From the NCBI GenBank assembly GCA_019722365.1, contig JADFUC010001579.1:124001-188000 (forward strand): DNA of 64,000 nucleotides, in the 5' to 3' direction. This document shows positions 1 to 13,515 of this stretch, one piece after another. Within the stretch, counting starts at the first letter, position 1, and each line of letters starts with the position of its first letter. The position numbers and the translations under genes were made by a program. The notes below the pieces were generated by a model. That model saw only the letters and a program-made list of their open reading frames with translations. It searched no databases and had not been told where the DNA came from. This DNA comes from Lithospermum erythrorhizon. Taxonomy: Eukaryota > Streptophyta > Magnoliopsida > Boraginales > Boraginaceae.

Positions 1-430
1 TATTAAGCATCGTAGGGCTCCGAGTGGTGACATCATCATCAAAGTCCCAAAGTACGCAGAACTCGAGATCGCCTCCTCCAACCTCGGCTCGCATGGGTCA
101 ACGTCACTTGGGCGCCATGGTTGCCAGAGAGCGTGTCACATCCTCGTCTCGGAGCCGCAACCCAATTCTTCCAAGACCCCTCAGCCAGCATGGACGCCCT
201 CTGTGATTGCCTCCATAACTGGGCCTGTGGCTTCCGCCTCCTTCTAAGAGCATCCTCCCCTAGTTGAGCAGTCCTCCTCACCAAGACACCCTCCACTGCC
301 TATCAGCCGCATGGACGGCTGCATACCTCTCCCCAGAAAGTCACATGTCTACCTGCTGATTCACGAGACTACCAGAAGACCCTTCCTCCCATGCCTTCTC
401 CCTTAAAAGGGCGGGTTCTGAGTAAACGAT
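1..430. other. GC-richer unrecognised stretch, probably old transposon debris
   Basis: This stretch is clearly richer in G and C than the AT-rich DNA after it. Short overlapping open frames exist on both strands (for example 39-296 minus), but none resembles a protein family I recognise and none has a plausible promoter or splice context. The minus-strand reading is rich in Arg, Gly and Glu, as in many decayed gag regions. I infer retroelement debris; no function is assigned. Confidence 0.3.
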
Positions 431-619
431 AATCCCACAAATAAATTAAATGGGCGTGTTCAGATCGTCCAGCATGTCAGTCCCTCTCGCAAACGACCGC
501 AACGCATAGCAAATCACCAATAAACGAGTCACATAATGGACGCCGCATCAGCAGGGCCCTATACTAAAAAGCGGTCGAAATGTCCATATCGGTAAGGAGA
601 AGAGCCGTTGGAAGTTAAC

Positions 620-1660
620 GGAACAAACGAGCTAAATTAAGGAGGTAATTCTTGTTAGACTATATGTAATCCTAAAGGGGTGGTGAATTAGGATAAGATA
701 TAAAGTTGAAACCTTTTTCGATTTTTAAGCTAGTCGATAGTTATAGCAAGATTAACTGAATTAATAACACTAATAAACTATACCCAATTCAACTTAAACC
801 TTAAAACAATTTACACAATCATACAATTACATACACAATCAACATATAATGAATTTCTATCAATAACAATGATATAAATTGACATTAATGGAGCAATCAA
901 GACCGTAATTACTCGATCCTTTAATGAGCCGCAAGTCATTATCATCCGACAATACTGGTTTTCATCAAGGCCGACTATAACGTTCGATAACTAAGCGAAC
1001 CTCACGACAACCGCAAAGCTCACTTTCGATAATCTAAAACTCTCTCTATTTTCGTGAACTAAACTCTTTCGATCCCATCTACTGATTGCCGGAGCGTTTC
1101 CTGGCCAAAGTAACCTGGCCCTTATTTTGCAGGAGCTTCCATTTGACTGCCAGACGAAAACTCAACTTCAAGGATTTCACGATCCAACTCATCACCAAAG
1201 GTGAACTGATCATCATCGGATGAGTACCGATCTAGGTATCTATCTGATTCTCGACTGGTTTCCAATTTAACCGGACTGCTCTAAAATTTTTGTGATAACT
1301 CTAATCGTTTACTATGTATGTTGCACCCTTACTATTTTCAATTAAATGATATTTGCCTTTCTCTATGCCGTATATGAAACTGACCGAATTTTCAAATATG
1401 TTCTTCTTAGGTCTTACATCCCCTCCCCCCCGCCAAATGCGGGGCTTACACAATCCAGATGGTCATGATTCGTGAAGTGGGGGACGGGTCAACACCTTGG
1501 TAATCCGATCATTAGTCAATTTAAATGTTACTCTAATTCCTCCAGTAATATTATTTGGGAGATAATATTGACTACATCGTCAACGGTTAATTACCTAGTA
1601 TACACGATCGAATGTAAGAATAATTCTTCGTGGTCCAGAATTAATGTCCAATAATACGGA
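620..1660. other. Retroelement-like noncoding DNA upstream of the WRKY55-like gene
   Basis: No supportable gene is seen. Near 675-695 the words CCTAAAGGGGTGGTGAATTAG resemble a phrase common in plant copia-type LTR or leader regions. The rest is low-complexity AT-rich DNA with a C-run near 1420-1435. This is weak evidence for an old LTR fragment. Confidence 0.25.
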
Positions 1661-2115
1661 GTAACTTAATTACAACATTTTGATACTTTCTTGGTCTATT
1701 GTTGGATGATATGATTTAATACTTGAAACTTCAGATATATATGATATATATACACTCCGTACAATGTAAGGTCTCCTAGTAAACGAGACAAAATTGTTTG
1801 AAGTAGACCACGACTTAGTCGCCGTTTCCTAAAGCTTCTTCCAAGCTTCTTGTTTCAAACCTCAACTCCATTACTTTGAATGGGAACTAACCAAACAAAA
1901 CTTTCCTTTTCCTTAAAGTTTCTTTAAAAAGACCAACATTTATTGCTCCTCCATTTATCATACATATCTTCACTTTCCAAATTTTTATCATTCATTATGA
2001 CTCATCATTTCTCTTTCCTTTCCATATTTGGCAATCCATAATACATTCTTTATTTTTAAAGTTATTACAAAATTATAACTAGAAATCCCGAGTGGGCACG
2101 TTATTAGTTTAAAGA

Positions 2116-5100
2116 ATGGACGAGACAACTGCTCTAATATACCGTGGGATAAACTTGGCTCGAGAACTTGAAGAGAATTTGCCTAATTTGATATTGGCTA
2201 ATCAACCTGAAGTTCTTTTAAGCAAATGTGAAGAGATAGTCAGGGTGTTTAGTAACGTGAAGGAGAGGCTGGTACATAGTGGCCATCATCAAACGACAAC
2301 GGCGATTGATATTATTCATGGCGGAGGAGGACGAGGAGTAGAGCAACAGGCAGTTGCACAAGAACACAATATGAACACAACAGGAGGAGGGTTTCAAGAA
2401 TGGTTGAGAATTAATAGCACCATGCAACGTTCAAATAGTAGTGCAATGGAATTATTGGATCATGGACAACATTTTGGGAGTCCTGATTTGGGTGATCAAA
2501 GCCGGATTGTGCATGAATTGGAGGGATTGCAGGCATCGGATGGGCAGATTTTGCATCCAATTCCGGGGCCTGATTCAAGTAGGAGTACACCATTGTTATC
2601 TTCGCAAAGGCAACGAAGAAGGTAAGAAAGTTCATTTATTCATCATATGTAATACGTAGTATTGCTATTATGCTATAGACTCCGTATTTTATTTTTATGT
2701 CACGTATTTTGTTTGGAAATGTATATGCCATTTCTTATACATTAAAGTTCCACTAAATAACATTATGAAACAGAATTGTAACAGAAATAGTAGAGTGGAA
2801 GGAAATTAGAGGGAAACTATCTAATGGGAAAAATAAAGGTCAAAAGAAGTGGCTAAACTAAATCATTACTGGAATGAATTGAGTTTGATCATAGCTAGGC
2901 TACATACAACATTAGCAATTTCTAGTCTAAATGCCATCATTTGGAACATGATTGTTACCTACATGCATATATAGGTTGGATTTAGATACTAGAACATGAT
3001 TTTTTTTAGTACATTTGTTTAAGGGAAAAATAAATTGGGATACCTACTTTCCTTTGTGTATGTCATAAGAATGCACCCAACCCGAATATTATCAATACGA
3101 GTAAAAATTATGAGCTACATTTTTTGCTCCAGTTGAATACATTATGGAATATGATATCAATAATAAAGACACTCCTAATTACAAGAGATGGAGAAAAATT
3201 ATTAAGACTTGAAAATTTTAAATCATTCCCTAAACTTACAAAAACTATATATTCTCTTGAAATTGCTTAAATTTGAGTGTGTAGATTTAAAATTTTATGT
3301 CATGATTTACTAGCCAAGGGTTTGATAATTATAGATTTAAATATTTAAAAAACCTCAATTGAAGTTAGGCGATTTAGAAAAAATAATAAAATAATCTTTA
3401 CTTGTTTTTTTCTAGATTTCATTAATCAATTAACAATTGTTACTACCATTTCTCTCAATAAAAATTGTCAAAATGGTTCCGCATAATAAGTGCAAGTTGC
3501 ACTTAGTCCCAAGAATATTTATTCCAAGGCAATACCTTATAATAGACACAAATGCGAATCCTTTAAATTCCCTATTTTAACATCATTAAATTTAAATCCT
3601 TTAAAAGCCATGGGCACACACACTTCTAGGCCAAAATAGAATTTTTAATTTCAAGATTATTGAAAAGCTGCACTTTAACCCCCGATATTGTCAGAATGCT
3701 GAAGAGACTTCTTGGCCCCTCTTTCAGCCAAATTTAACGCCTCAAAAGAGGAGAAGTGCACTCAGCTCACCATGCGACTATTCATATACTAAATATTTTA
3801 TAGGACTAAAATGCAATTTACACATACTTTCTGAAACTATTTTAGCAATTATCTCTCATTTCAATTATTTAACTGGAATGTTATTTGACTAAACAAGAAC
3901 AATGTCTCAACCCTAAACATAAATTATCCTTAGTTAAATATTTCATTTTCAATATCAAATAATTTCATAATAAAGAAGCATGTAATGTGTAGTATCTAAT
4001 TGTAATTATGAAAAAAAGAACTTTAATATTAGTATATTAGTATGATCACTAAGCCTAGATGTTGTTGATCACTTGCTTTGCTCGAGCAACGATTAATTAA
4101 ACTAAAGTGTGAAATCGCCATAATTAGCGCTCTATATCCCCTCGTCCTTTAGCTTACTTTATGGTTTTAATCTATTGACGCGCTCTTTTAACCTGGGTCA
4201 AAGTGTGACGGTAGCTTTCCTTTTAAACTACTTCAATACTTGGGGGCCTCCGCTTACTCTGCATTTACTCGACATCTCACACGCATTTAAGAGATTAAGC
4301 GCATCAAGCCATTTAAGAATCTCGCTTCTTTACTGGGCTGATCTATACTCCGAGAGGGCAACGATTAATTAGATTGATTATATAGCTAGGAGCTTATGAG
4401 CCAATGACAGCATGACGTGACACCATGCATGAATCATGATGCATGCATTATATGGAATGAACACTTCACTAATGACCTATTCATTGGTTGTTAAAATGAT
4501 GAATTGTTACAAAACTGGAAGTACAACATTAATTCTTCTATATTAAAATTAAATAATACTCCGTACCATGCAATTTCTCGTCAACAATTTTAGAGGGCGA
4601 TTATGTTTTTTCATCGAATTAATTAATATTATGTCATGAATCTATTCAATAATAAATCACTACCAATCTTTATTTTTAATCAAGAAAATAATATCTAGTT
4701 TAATTTTCTGAAAGACTATATGAATGCATTACTTGCTCCTGGATTCTTGGCCAGGAACCTCCTGGATTCTTGGTCAATTTGTTCCTGGATAGATATCGGT
4801 GTTTCTTTCCATAATAAGAATTTGCCTTGTAAATTTTATTAGGCTATGGTATTGTTAGAATAACAAGGCAGAAGAGTTTGGATGATGAAATAAAGGCGGA
4901 TATTCACTAAAGAATGACTACGAATTGTATGAATTTTATTTAGAAGAATAAATTTACAATTTTAATTAGGTAATCTGACTAAAAAATAAAGAGGCTTATG
5001 TTGTTCTGCAAATAGTAATCCTATCATAACATACAAAAAAAATATTTGAAATGTAATAAGTTAATTTATTTTTAAACTTTGTAGACCAGACGATGGCGAT

Positions 5101-6534
5101 AATAATAAAACAACAATTAGGGTACCTGCTCCTCAAATGGGAAACACTGACGTTCCACCTGAGGATGGTTTTACATGGAGAAAATATGGCCAGAAAGAAA
5201 TTCTTGGTGCCAAATTTCCGAGGTAACTCTCTAAACCACAAACATAAGCTTCCGTTGATTTCAACAATAATGGAGTATAATCAAACTTAGTTGACCTTTC
5301 CAGCTGACTTTTCCAGCACACCAAGTCAATCTTACTAATTCATCAAAGATCACGTCAATATGGTTTTTCTTCATTAATCATAATATTGTTATTATATTTT
5401 ATATATACGTCTAAAGACTTTTCTTGTATCCAATTTTCTCTACTAGTTTCTTAATGGTATCGCTTCAATTTGACTACTAACGTGTATTAGAATCTACGTA
5501 CATTTGTAAGTACTCATCAGAAATCATATATATATATTCAGATTCATACCTTGTAATTAGTATAGGAGGAGTCCGGAACTAATTATATGTGGTGGGTTAA
5601 ATACGAAAAAAAATTGTGTTTCCAAAATTGGGATCGATCAAATAATATAAATTTACAATTTTTTTTAAAGACCATATATATAACATCAATAATGTATGAT
5701 TTTTTCTAAAATTGTAAAGGTACAATTAACATATGTATTCAGTATGGATGGGGTCAGGTACAATGAACATCAAATTGTAAATATGTTATTATTAATATAT
5801 ATGTTACTCACTAGTCATTCTTACAAACATCCATACTTCGTATTAAATGGCACTTTTTTTTGGTTGATATATAGATAGGAAGTATAAAATTTTAATGGTG
5901 TGACATACATTTGATATCATAGATGGCAAAGTATCCAATCTTTTATCTCCATCATTGTTTGCAACCAACCAATAATTATATAATTTTTTATAGGGCATAT
6001 TACAGGTGCACCCATCAAAAATTGTATAATTGCCCGGCAAAAAAACAAGTCCAACGTCTCGGTGACGATCCCTTCACATTCGAAGTAACATATAGAGGAG
6101 AGCATCAATGTTACCTCTCTTCCACTGCCCCCTCTATACCACCATCTTCTCTAGAAGCCAGTCAAGACATGAACATTCAAGCAATTGACACAGCAGGAGG
6201 ATTTCATAATAATAATCTCCCAATAATGCCCATGCAATCTGCTTCTACTATAACTTTGGGACACTGGCTTTCGATGAATATTAATACTCAATCTACAGGA
6301 GAAGAGACAAGCACCAGAGGCAATTTTAGTACTACAAGTAACAATACTAATGCGGTCAGGCAGCCTTCTGCCGTCAGATATGGTAGCAGGGATGTTGTTG
6401 ACTATCAAAATGTGGCGGATTTGGCTGATGTTATGTTCAATTCTGGAAGCAGTAGTAACAATAGTATGGACCTCATCTTTTCAGCCATGGAAGAAAATGT
6501 TAGTAATTGGAACACCGAGGAAAGGAAGGACTAA
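2116..6534 (+). CDS. WRKY55: WRKY55-like group III WRKY transcription factor (3 exons)
   Basis: Exons 2116-2621, 5085-5222 and 5994-6534 splice to 394 residues. Donors are AG|GTAAGA and AG|GTAACT, acceptors are GTAG|A and ATAG|G, and both junctions complete an Arg codon. The second intron sits at the usual place in group III WRKY domains, after the PR of the WRKY box. Residues 200-206 read WRKYGQK. The zinc finger is C220-X7-C228-X23-H252-X-C254, the C2HC pattern that defines group III. A basic patch (QRQRRR, 164-169) before the domain could be a nuclear localisation signal. The N-terminus ([11 protein letters not shown]) and the run [15 protein letters not shown] before the domain recall WRKY55. 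Such proteins bind W-box DNA (TTGAC) in the nucleus; group III members act mainly in defence and senescence. The C-terminal half is Ser/Asn/Thr-rich and probably regulatory. Family membership is very likely; orthology to WRKY55 is probable. Confidence 0.92.
4086..4371. repeat. Insertion-like segment flanked by 14-bp direct repeats
   Basis: The 14-mer GCAACGATTAATTA occurs exactly at 4086-4099 and again at 4358-4371. The 258 bp between them are richer in GC than the rest of the intron. A 14-bp duplication would suit a target-site duplication made by a LINE or SINE. I see no poly-A tail and no clear tRNA-type A or B box, so the class is uncertain. Confidence 0.4.
4736..4790. repeat. Short tandem repeat in intron 1, unit about 23 bp
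   Basis: Two adjacent copies of CTCCTGGATTCTTGG plus 8 more bases are followed by a third partial copy, TTCCTGGAT. No function is evident. Confidence 0.6.
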
Positions 6535-8069
6535 TTCGTCCTCAATTTTTTCTGCTAATAAAATTAATCAAGTTTGATTATTAGATAGTGGATTCGTTAT
6601 ATTCATTTTGTTGATTAGGATCTAATAATAGTAAGTTAGAATTGATCATAGTCTAGTCATCATATGTAGGTGTTTGACTGATTGGTGTAACTGTGGAGAC
6701 GTTATATTCATATAATCAGCTCTATTTAATGGGATAAGATTGATTTGATTTAAAATAATATGTAGTATATTGATTTGACAATTAAAGTTTTTTGTTTTGA
6801 TATTTTTCTGATTATCACATCCTAATTTAAAATGTTTCACATCCTAATTTAAAATATTTCCTTTTTCTATCCGTGAGCAATTACAAGATAAGAATACATG
6901 GAGTACTATATAAATTAAAGGCTAAACTAAATTAAATCAAATTAAGTCTCATCATATTAAATGCAATCAGGTAAGAATATACAACATGATAATTACATTT
7001 CCAGTTAATATGAAAATTAAATTATTATAATTTATCAGATCTATTATTTTTATTTGAATAAGCTAATTAACTTTATTAGAAAAATAAATTTTAAATAAGA
7101 CTGACTTTTGTCATCGAGCCAGTGAATATTGAGCATTAAGAAATTCAATTGTCCCTAAAAAGTCAAGATTTTTGTTTGAAAAATTTAACAAATTACCTAT
7201 CAAGTCCAATCTTGAAAATAAATTTTTCATTATAATTAATACAGATTGCCTTTTGTATTCCTCATCTATTGAAACACCATTCAACTCTTTCTCACATGCC
7301 CCCTCATTCATGATTTCTAAAATGATTGTTTTAATATTCTCATCCCATATACCTTAAATTATACTCCCTTCAATCCCACATTTGTCCCTTTAACTAATTT
7401 TTCCTTTATTCGTGACTATTTGCTGCTTAACTGCTTGAGATCATATTTTGTCAAATAAATACTTAATTAACGAAAACCAAATATATTTTTCATAAACAAT
7501 ATTTCCTATAAAGTTTCCAGCCATATATTAAATTTCCAGCCTAGCTTCCATAAATCACAAGCCAGATCATTTTACATGTTTACTCATAAGACAACACATC
7601 TTGAACGGGTAGAAAATGTAGCGAGACCCAAGGCGAAAGATCGACAAGATTCAGGACGTACATCCAGATTTTAAAGTTGGGTCTTCGTTTTATTCAAATA
7701 TTACAACTTCTAATTTTGCTAATGACACCTAACATATTTTACTTTAAACATGTTTATTTACACTACAACTTTGTTTGCATTTTCCTCGGTACCAATGCTT
7801 GATATAACTTTAAAATAACTCGAGTATTTAGTGTAGTAAACACTTCTTTCACTTTGATTATATATAAAAATCATGAAATATTGATTAAGCCATAAAATAT
7901 ATTTATATTTATACTTTATTTGGTAATATAAATATAAAATAGTCAATTATAACTTTTTTCAAATTGCTGGAATATCTAACTATTTGAAATATATAAATAT
8001 TCAATATTTCCATTTTACTTTATCTCAAAAATGTGGACAATAAGAAGATTAAATGAAAAATCATATCAA

Positions 8070-8071
<2 letters not shown>
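6535..8071. other. AT-rich intergenic DNA after the WRKY55-like gene
   Basis: No gene is seen. The first few hundred bases presumably include the 3' untranslated region of the WRKY55-like gene. At 7363-7385 there is one end of a Stowaway-type sequence (TACTCCCTTCAATCCCACA) without an obvious partner end. Confidence 0.5.

Positions 8072-8120
<49 letters not shown>
8072..8120. repeat. TA dinucleotide microsatellite
   Basis: There is an uninterrupted AT/TA alternation of about 49 bases. Confidence 0.95.
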
Positions 8121-8122
<2 letters not shown>

Positions 8123-8989
8123 TTACACTATTCCTGAAGAAAAAAAATATACTTGTGTTTGAAGCTTTGTATTAGACAGGCACAAAGTAAAAAAATCAAA
8201 ATTTAAAATAAAAACAATCGATGAAAATATTTCCAAACGAAGAGGTTCATACTACCATTTTAAAGTTGTTTATCTTAATACATTTAAAAGATATGTCAAC
8301 GTATAAAAGTTCCTGCATAATTATAGTATTATTTATAGTAAAATAAGGACATAGCAAAATATATTGAAAACAAATACACTTAGCTAACCTTAAATTACAA
8401 ATTCCGTGCCTATCAGATAAGAGTCTTAGTCCTGCATCAGAAGAGTTTCGTAGGACGCATTTACGTGAGTCGGATGAATACCTCTTGCTTGGTAAGATTA
8501 AAAATCAAAAATAAAATGTCAATGGATAAAATCGAACCCAGACAACACAAAATGCCAATGGAGTTTGATGTTGGGTGTTCATTGAATATCCTAAATATCT
8601 TCTAGATTTGCCCCTCCTTGTGGCATCCTAGGAATGTTCGTTGTTTCAGTAATACATGCAAAAATATTAGTAGTTCTAATTTTATCCTAAAGAGCAATGT
8701 AAGCCGAAAGGCAAACAATGATGTATGTTTTTGATATTTTTGAATCGTACTTATAAAAAAAAAAACAAATTCGATTGTGAGCTATAGTATTTTAGAGTAA
8801 CTTCTTATTGGTCCCCAAAATTGTGATGATGATTAAGTTGTGATTTGATCCTCATATAGTTCAAATTTTTATTTTTACAATCGCTCTCAAAGTGACTTTT
8901 TACGGGATTTTCCGCTATCTCCTTATTCAATTATAATTAGAAAAAATCGGGAAGAAGATGGCCATTTAGTTATGATAAAAGAACAAACA

Positions 8990-9730
8990 ATGCTAGCTTA
9001 GCATTCTAACTTACTTATCAAACACAACCATGTTTAGTTCTCGATATAACGAACATCATTCTCACAACAACACACAAACGACACTCAAGCATTTCCCCTC
9101 ATTCGAATATGTCCAAATGATGTCATCCATCCTTTCTCAAGGCCAAATTTCATGTGAGATCCGTTGTGATTACGCTCATGTACAACATGAATAATAGATG
9201 ATCTCGACTCCCTCGACATTTCATAATACCAGTTTCTTGTTCACCAAATCGGGCAAAGGCTCCTTTGATGTATCCCGTAGTTCCTCAACAACAATGAATC
9301 TGTTTCAAGCTCTAGGTGCCCATTATCTCTGTTAATGATCCATCACTAACTCTTGTATAACGCCTGCTTAACAAAAACCCATGGCCCCGCACTAATTCCT
9401 TTTTTCCCAAGTGATACCCAAACCACCGATTTCATGCATTACCACTTGAAGCACTTTTCACGTTCAACTTAAAACAACCTTCAGTCAGCCTAATCCATGT
9501 AACAAGACAAGGTTGTTTCTTCAATGAAATATCCACACAACATTCAAAACTTCAATGAGTGACAATGTTCTCCAATCATATGTTGATTCAATCCTAACTT
9601 TATGATCATTTCAAGCATTATCAACATTAAAACAAGCCTCATCTGTAATATGAATATTATCATGCTTGGCCTTATTTTTAACCTCCCACAAGCATCTGCA
9701 TGTCCTAATAATGTGATTTCACCCTCCAGC
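8990..9730 (-). mobile_element. Possible LINE RNase H-type remnant
   Basis: Read on the minus strand, several short frames separated by stops and frameshifts recall the C-terminal RNase H domain of plant L1-type LINEs. Examples are a stretch like W-x-R-L-T-E-G-C-F-K-L-N-V, then GGLGITWEK, then acidic segments. No continuous frame exists. The call rests on a few motif-like words and could be wrong. Confidence 0.35.
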
Positions 9731-11460
9731 TGAGGCTGGAATGAAGACCAAATTTGGCCAAATCAGAGTTCTGAGGCAGATCGACTTGCGGTCCCCGACT
9801 CAAGTCCCACCTCGGGGGCTCGAAGCGGGCAAGGGTTTTCTGAGATCGAACTCTAAGTCCCGGCTGCTGCCCGAAAAGGCTGAGGTCATATGAGGCTTTC
9901 TCTCGCCCAATTTTTTCTATTTGATTTAGATGTTGTGACTTAGTATCTATTATAGTCTATAAATGTGGGTCTTTTGGTTGATTATGAATTGTACCTCAAA
10001 TATTAGAACTATGTGAAAATAGTCTTCGAGAAATTTGTAGTATTAATGATTGTAGCTTTCAATCTATAAGAAACATCTAATCAATAATGTAGATAGAATA
10101 ATAGATCTTATAGTCTGCAAACAATTCTTTTCCCGACTTATTACATCTGTAGCTATGAATACAATTTCCTCAGTTTTGGAGCGATCCGGTGTAAATTCAA
10201 GGCTTCAAGTTTATTGTTTTCCCTTTCTATTTGTCATATTCCGACCTAATAGACATTCATCAAGCTGATTATTATCCTAGACAGATTCGCGTTATTGGGT
10301 AATTAGTTGACTCCTTTAATTCTAAATAACGTACGGTGAATTCCTAACACCGATACTCTAATACTCAGAATCTTAACCTAAAAATTATGTAAATGTCAAA
10401 CCCGTTTAGAAATCAACTTTGAAGAAAGATGCTTAATCGTCTTCAAATTGCGGACAATAGCCCACCTTGATGCAATAATATAATAATCGTCTCATCAGAA
10501 GAAATCCAGCCTATGAACAAACGCCACACCAGGAATGACATTTCTTTGGTATATCATTACCCGATGTAGAATGAAACACCCTAAATCTCTCTTTCTTATC
10601 CTTGACAATTCCCCGGACCCTTTTGAACTCAAAATCTGCACTCGAGGAAAACTTCCATATCAACATGTTCACACGAGTGATCCCAAATAGTTCATACCAC
10701 CTTATCACCTGAGCACCTGTCAAGTAATATATGATCATCCCACTGACTATTATCACAAAAGTCATTTACCTTAATGAAGATTCAATCTAGATTTATTGTC
10801 TAAGAGGTCTTTATTTCAACTACCTAACTGCTGATTTCTACATCGGATCTAAAAGTTCTAAACTAATTGGATACGAATCCTAGATACTATGGATATGCAA
10901 AAACAATAAATACGAAATACGAGTGTACCGTTCTTCTTGATTATAATAACGGGCAACTTTGAAACGAACGACCTCAAATACCAAAATAGAAAGCATCTCC
11001 AAGGAAAGTCCACACCAACAAATTACCTCTTAACTCCCTACACGCATTTTACTAAACGACATTGTGAAGAAAACCGAAAACGTAATCAACGGAAAAGAAA
11101 ATATTCTTCCAAAGCGGGGATGAGGCATCAACTACAGAGAAGGAGAGAAAGACTTCTCAACTTCAAAAATGGTAACCTGAGCAACTCTATTACGAGGGTC
11201 AAGTTCTTATATAGTTAAAATCTGGATGCAGTAGCTATTTAAAATAAAAGCTCTCTTACATTCTCATCCAAAACTCTATCGCTATCCCTATCCCCACCCA
11301 CCTAACCGAGTGAGAGTTTCTAGGAGAATAAAACTTTCTATTCTCATCCAAAAACTCTATCCTCATCTATTCCCAATCGGCCGTAGACTGCCATCCTATC
11401 CCATGAATCGCTTTTTTCAGCTTCGAATATTTCCTTCATGTCAGCTTTAAAAACCCGAAG
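9731..11460. other. Intergenic DNA without a supportable gene
   Basis: A GC-richer patch at 9735-9890 interrupts AT-rich DNA and may be an LTR fragment. Short open frames at 10511-10765 (minus) and 10937-11218 (plus) have no recognisable domain, start context or partner exon, and I do not call them genes. Confidence 0.4.
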
Positions 11461-11559
11461 TTTATAATACATTATTATTAATTCTGCTTCATCAAGCCGA
11501 TGTATAATATATTAAATATTAATCAACTATCATTAATATATATATTACAAAGACATCTC

Positions 11560-11710
11560 TATAACCCCTAACGATACACGTAGAACTTCATATTAATTAT
11601 CCAACAATTAATATATATTGAACTTATAATCTTGAATATGTAAATCGGTTGATCAATCAAATTCTTCAACAGATATTTTATGAGATCTATTATCTCATAG
11701 TTCCAACAAA
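11560..11710. repeat. Dispersed repeat, copy 1 (partner at about 16030-16155)
   Basis: The phrases GTAAATCGGTTG and TTTATGAGATCTA occur in the same order and at similar spacing here and at about 16080-16135, with AT-rich flanks that also align. This suggests two old copies of one LTR-type repeat in direct orientation. Confidence 0.55.
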
Positions 11711-12202
11711 ATCACATTCTTCATCTCCACAATCTAGTTTTGTTTAATTTAGGAGAGAAATGTCTACACGAAGTTCTAAATCATTTTTGCCATTCGATCA
11801 CCAAAAACATCCAAAGTTGTTATTTAACGGGATAGGATAGTAATTTCACAATTCAATTAAAAAACCCTTTGGTTCCTCTCCTTCCAGTTCAATGAACAAA
11901 AAACCCTTCCCATCTCTAAATCCTTCTATCCCCACCGCTTCCTACCCCCTCCTCTTTCCTTCCCTCCATCTTAGAATCTCTACCTCTCAAGCCGCGAACA
12001 ACCTCAACTACTTCCCTTGCTCCAATTATGAAACATAATTAAAAAATTGGTTATATGGTAATCGATTGTGGGAATTGTGACGTTGTATTTTCATTACAAA
12101 ACGAATAAAGTCAAATTGGGGAATTTTATATGTTATAATTTTGAATTTTACTTACAAAAGTTATAAAGTTGTGATATTTGACAAATTATTTTATAATTTG
12201 TA

Positions 12203-12432
12203 CTCCCTCCAATCCAAAATAATTGACTTTCTCACATATCAAGATAAATCTTTAATATTCAATTACTTCTTAATGATATTATAAAAAAAATAAAATAAAA
12301 TAATATTATGAAAAGTATTTTTAAAAGCATCTAATCCAATTATATAAATTTTATATTTTTAAAATAATTAATAATTGACACAAAAAGCTCAATTTTAAAA
12401 AGTTTCAAACATCAATTACTTAATCAACGGAG
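12203..12432. mobile_element. Stowaway-like MITE (230 bp)
   Basis: The element begins CTCCCTCCAATCC and ends in a short matching GGAG, and it is flanked by TA on each side (12201-12202 and 12433-12434). TA target sites and CTCCCTCC termini are hallmarks of Stowaway MITEs, which are moved by mariner-type transposases. Internal sequence near both ends (AATTGAC, and TCAATTACTT near the right end) supports degenerate terminal inverted repeats. It has no coding capacity, as expected. Confidence 0.75.
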
Positions 12433-13083
12433 TATTATACTTACAAAAGTAATAAAGTCGATTCAAGCACCATCCACAAGAATGTGTCACCTGACATTTT
12501 CTCCTCGACACACGCTTAACAACCTCAAATAAAGCATCACTTTTATTAACAAGCATAATGCGTCATTAATGTGCACGCCAAATTACTTTCTCTCCTTCCA
12601 CATCACTCCAACATATATACCCCACCATATTTTCATATTTCTCTTTATTTATTTCATATATATAATTATTAAATTTATAATTACTACAACAACGACATGA
12701 AAATTAATTAAATTTGACAAAATATTTTTTTTGAATTTCAAAAACTACAATATTTTAATACAATAAATAATATTATAATTTTTAAAATAACACACACAAT
12801 ATTATTCATCACTCGAAAACTCGATTTTTTTTGGTCTGAATGACATACAAACTCCAGCTTCTATTTATGTGAGCCTCTCTAAAAAATAAAAAATAGTAGA
12901 TAATTTATTATTTTTAACTTAATTATCATAAGAAAAAATAATTTAAAAACGGTTTAAAAAAGAATAATCACCAAGGCTCAAGCGGCCATGAAAAGCCAAG
13001 GAAATATAAAATGATATTTTTTATTATAAAGCCTACAAATGACACGCTGGCCGAAGGGCGCTGCCCAATTTTTATTTTTTATC

Positions 13084-13340
13084 TTTTTCCAAAGACGGGG
13101 CCCACATTTGGTGCCAATTTTTTTGATCCGATCAAAAATTTGATCCTCGCCTACCTGAAATGTTGAATCTTCAAATTCAATCGATCCCCTCTACCGCTAA
13201 CGATCCCCTCTCGACACCCCTAATCGATCCTCTCACGCACATACCAAGAAATTCGAGAGCGATTGGTGGGATTATTTTCACTGCAAAGTGTATATATAGA
13301 TGGGCTGCATAGAAATAGCTATATTTGTTGTGGATATGTT
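13084..13340. other. CT-rich stretch without a gene
   Basis: A pyrimidine-rich run with three GATC(C)CCTCT-like repeats (about 13180-13235) is followed by TATATATAGATGG. It resembles a promoter and leader, but no open frame or splice structure follows. Confidence 0.25.
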
Positions 13341-13515
13341 ACAATCTCTTGTAGACAAAACCAACTTAAGGGTAATTGTTGTGCAAGCTCGCGCCATGAT
13401 TTCATTTTGTGGCCCAAATTTTATCATTTAACATAGTTAAAAATTATTCAATATTAATTGTTTCGAAAGTTATCATAAAATTATATCCCACTTATTGATT
13501 AGTTTCTACATATCA

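Larger units (their letters stand above)
2622..5084 (+). other. Intron 1 of the WRKY55-like gene (2463 nt)
   Basis: This is a long AT-rich intron starting GTAAGA and ending TTTGTAG. It holds no coding sequence that I can support. Inside are a possible 258-bp insertion flanked by 14-bp direct repeats (4086-4371) and a short tandem repeat (4736-4790). Confidence 0.85.

Noticed and set aside
2218..2635. Antisense and alternative frames over WRKY55 exon 1
   Set aside because: They are shadows of the real exon, which has a matching splice donor and family residues.
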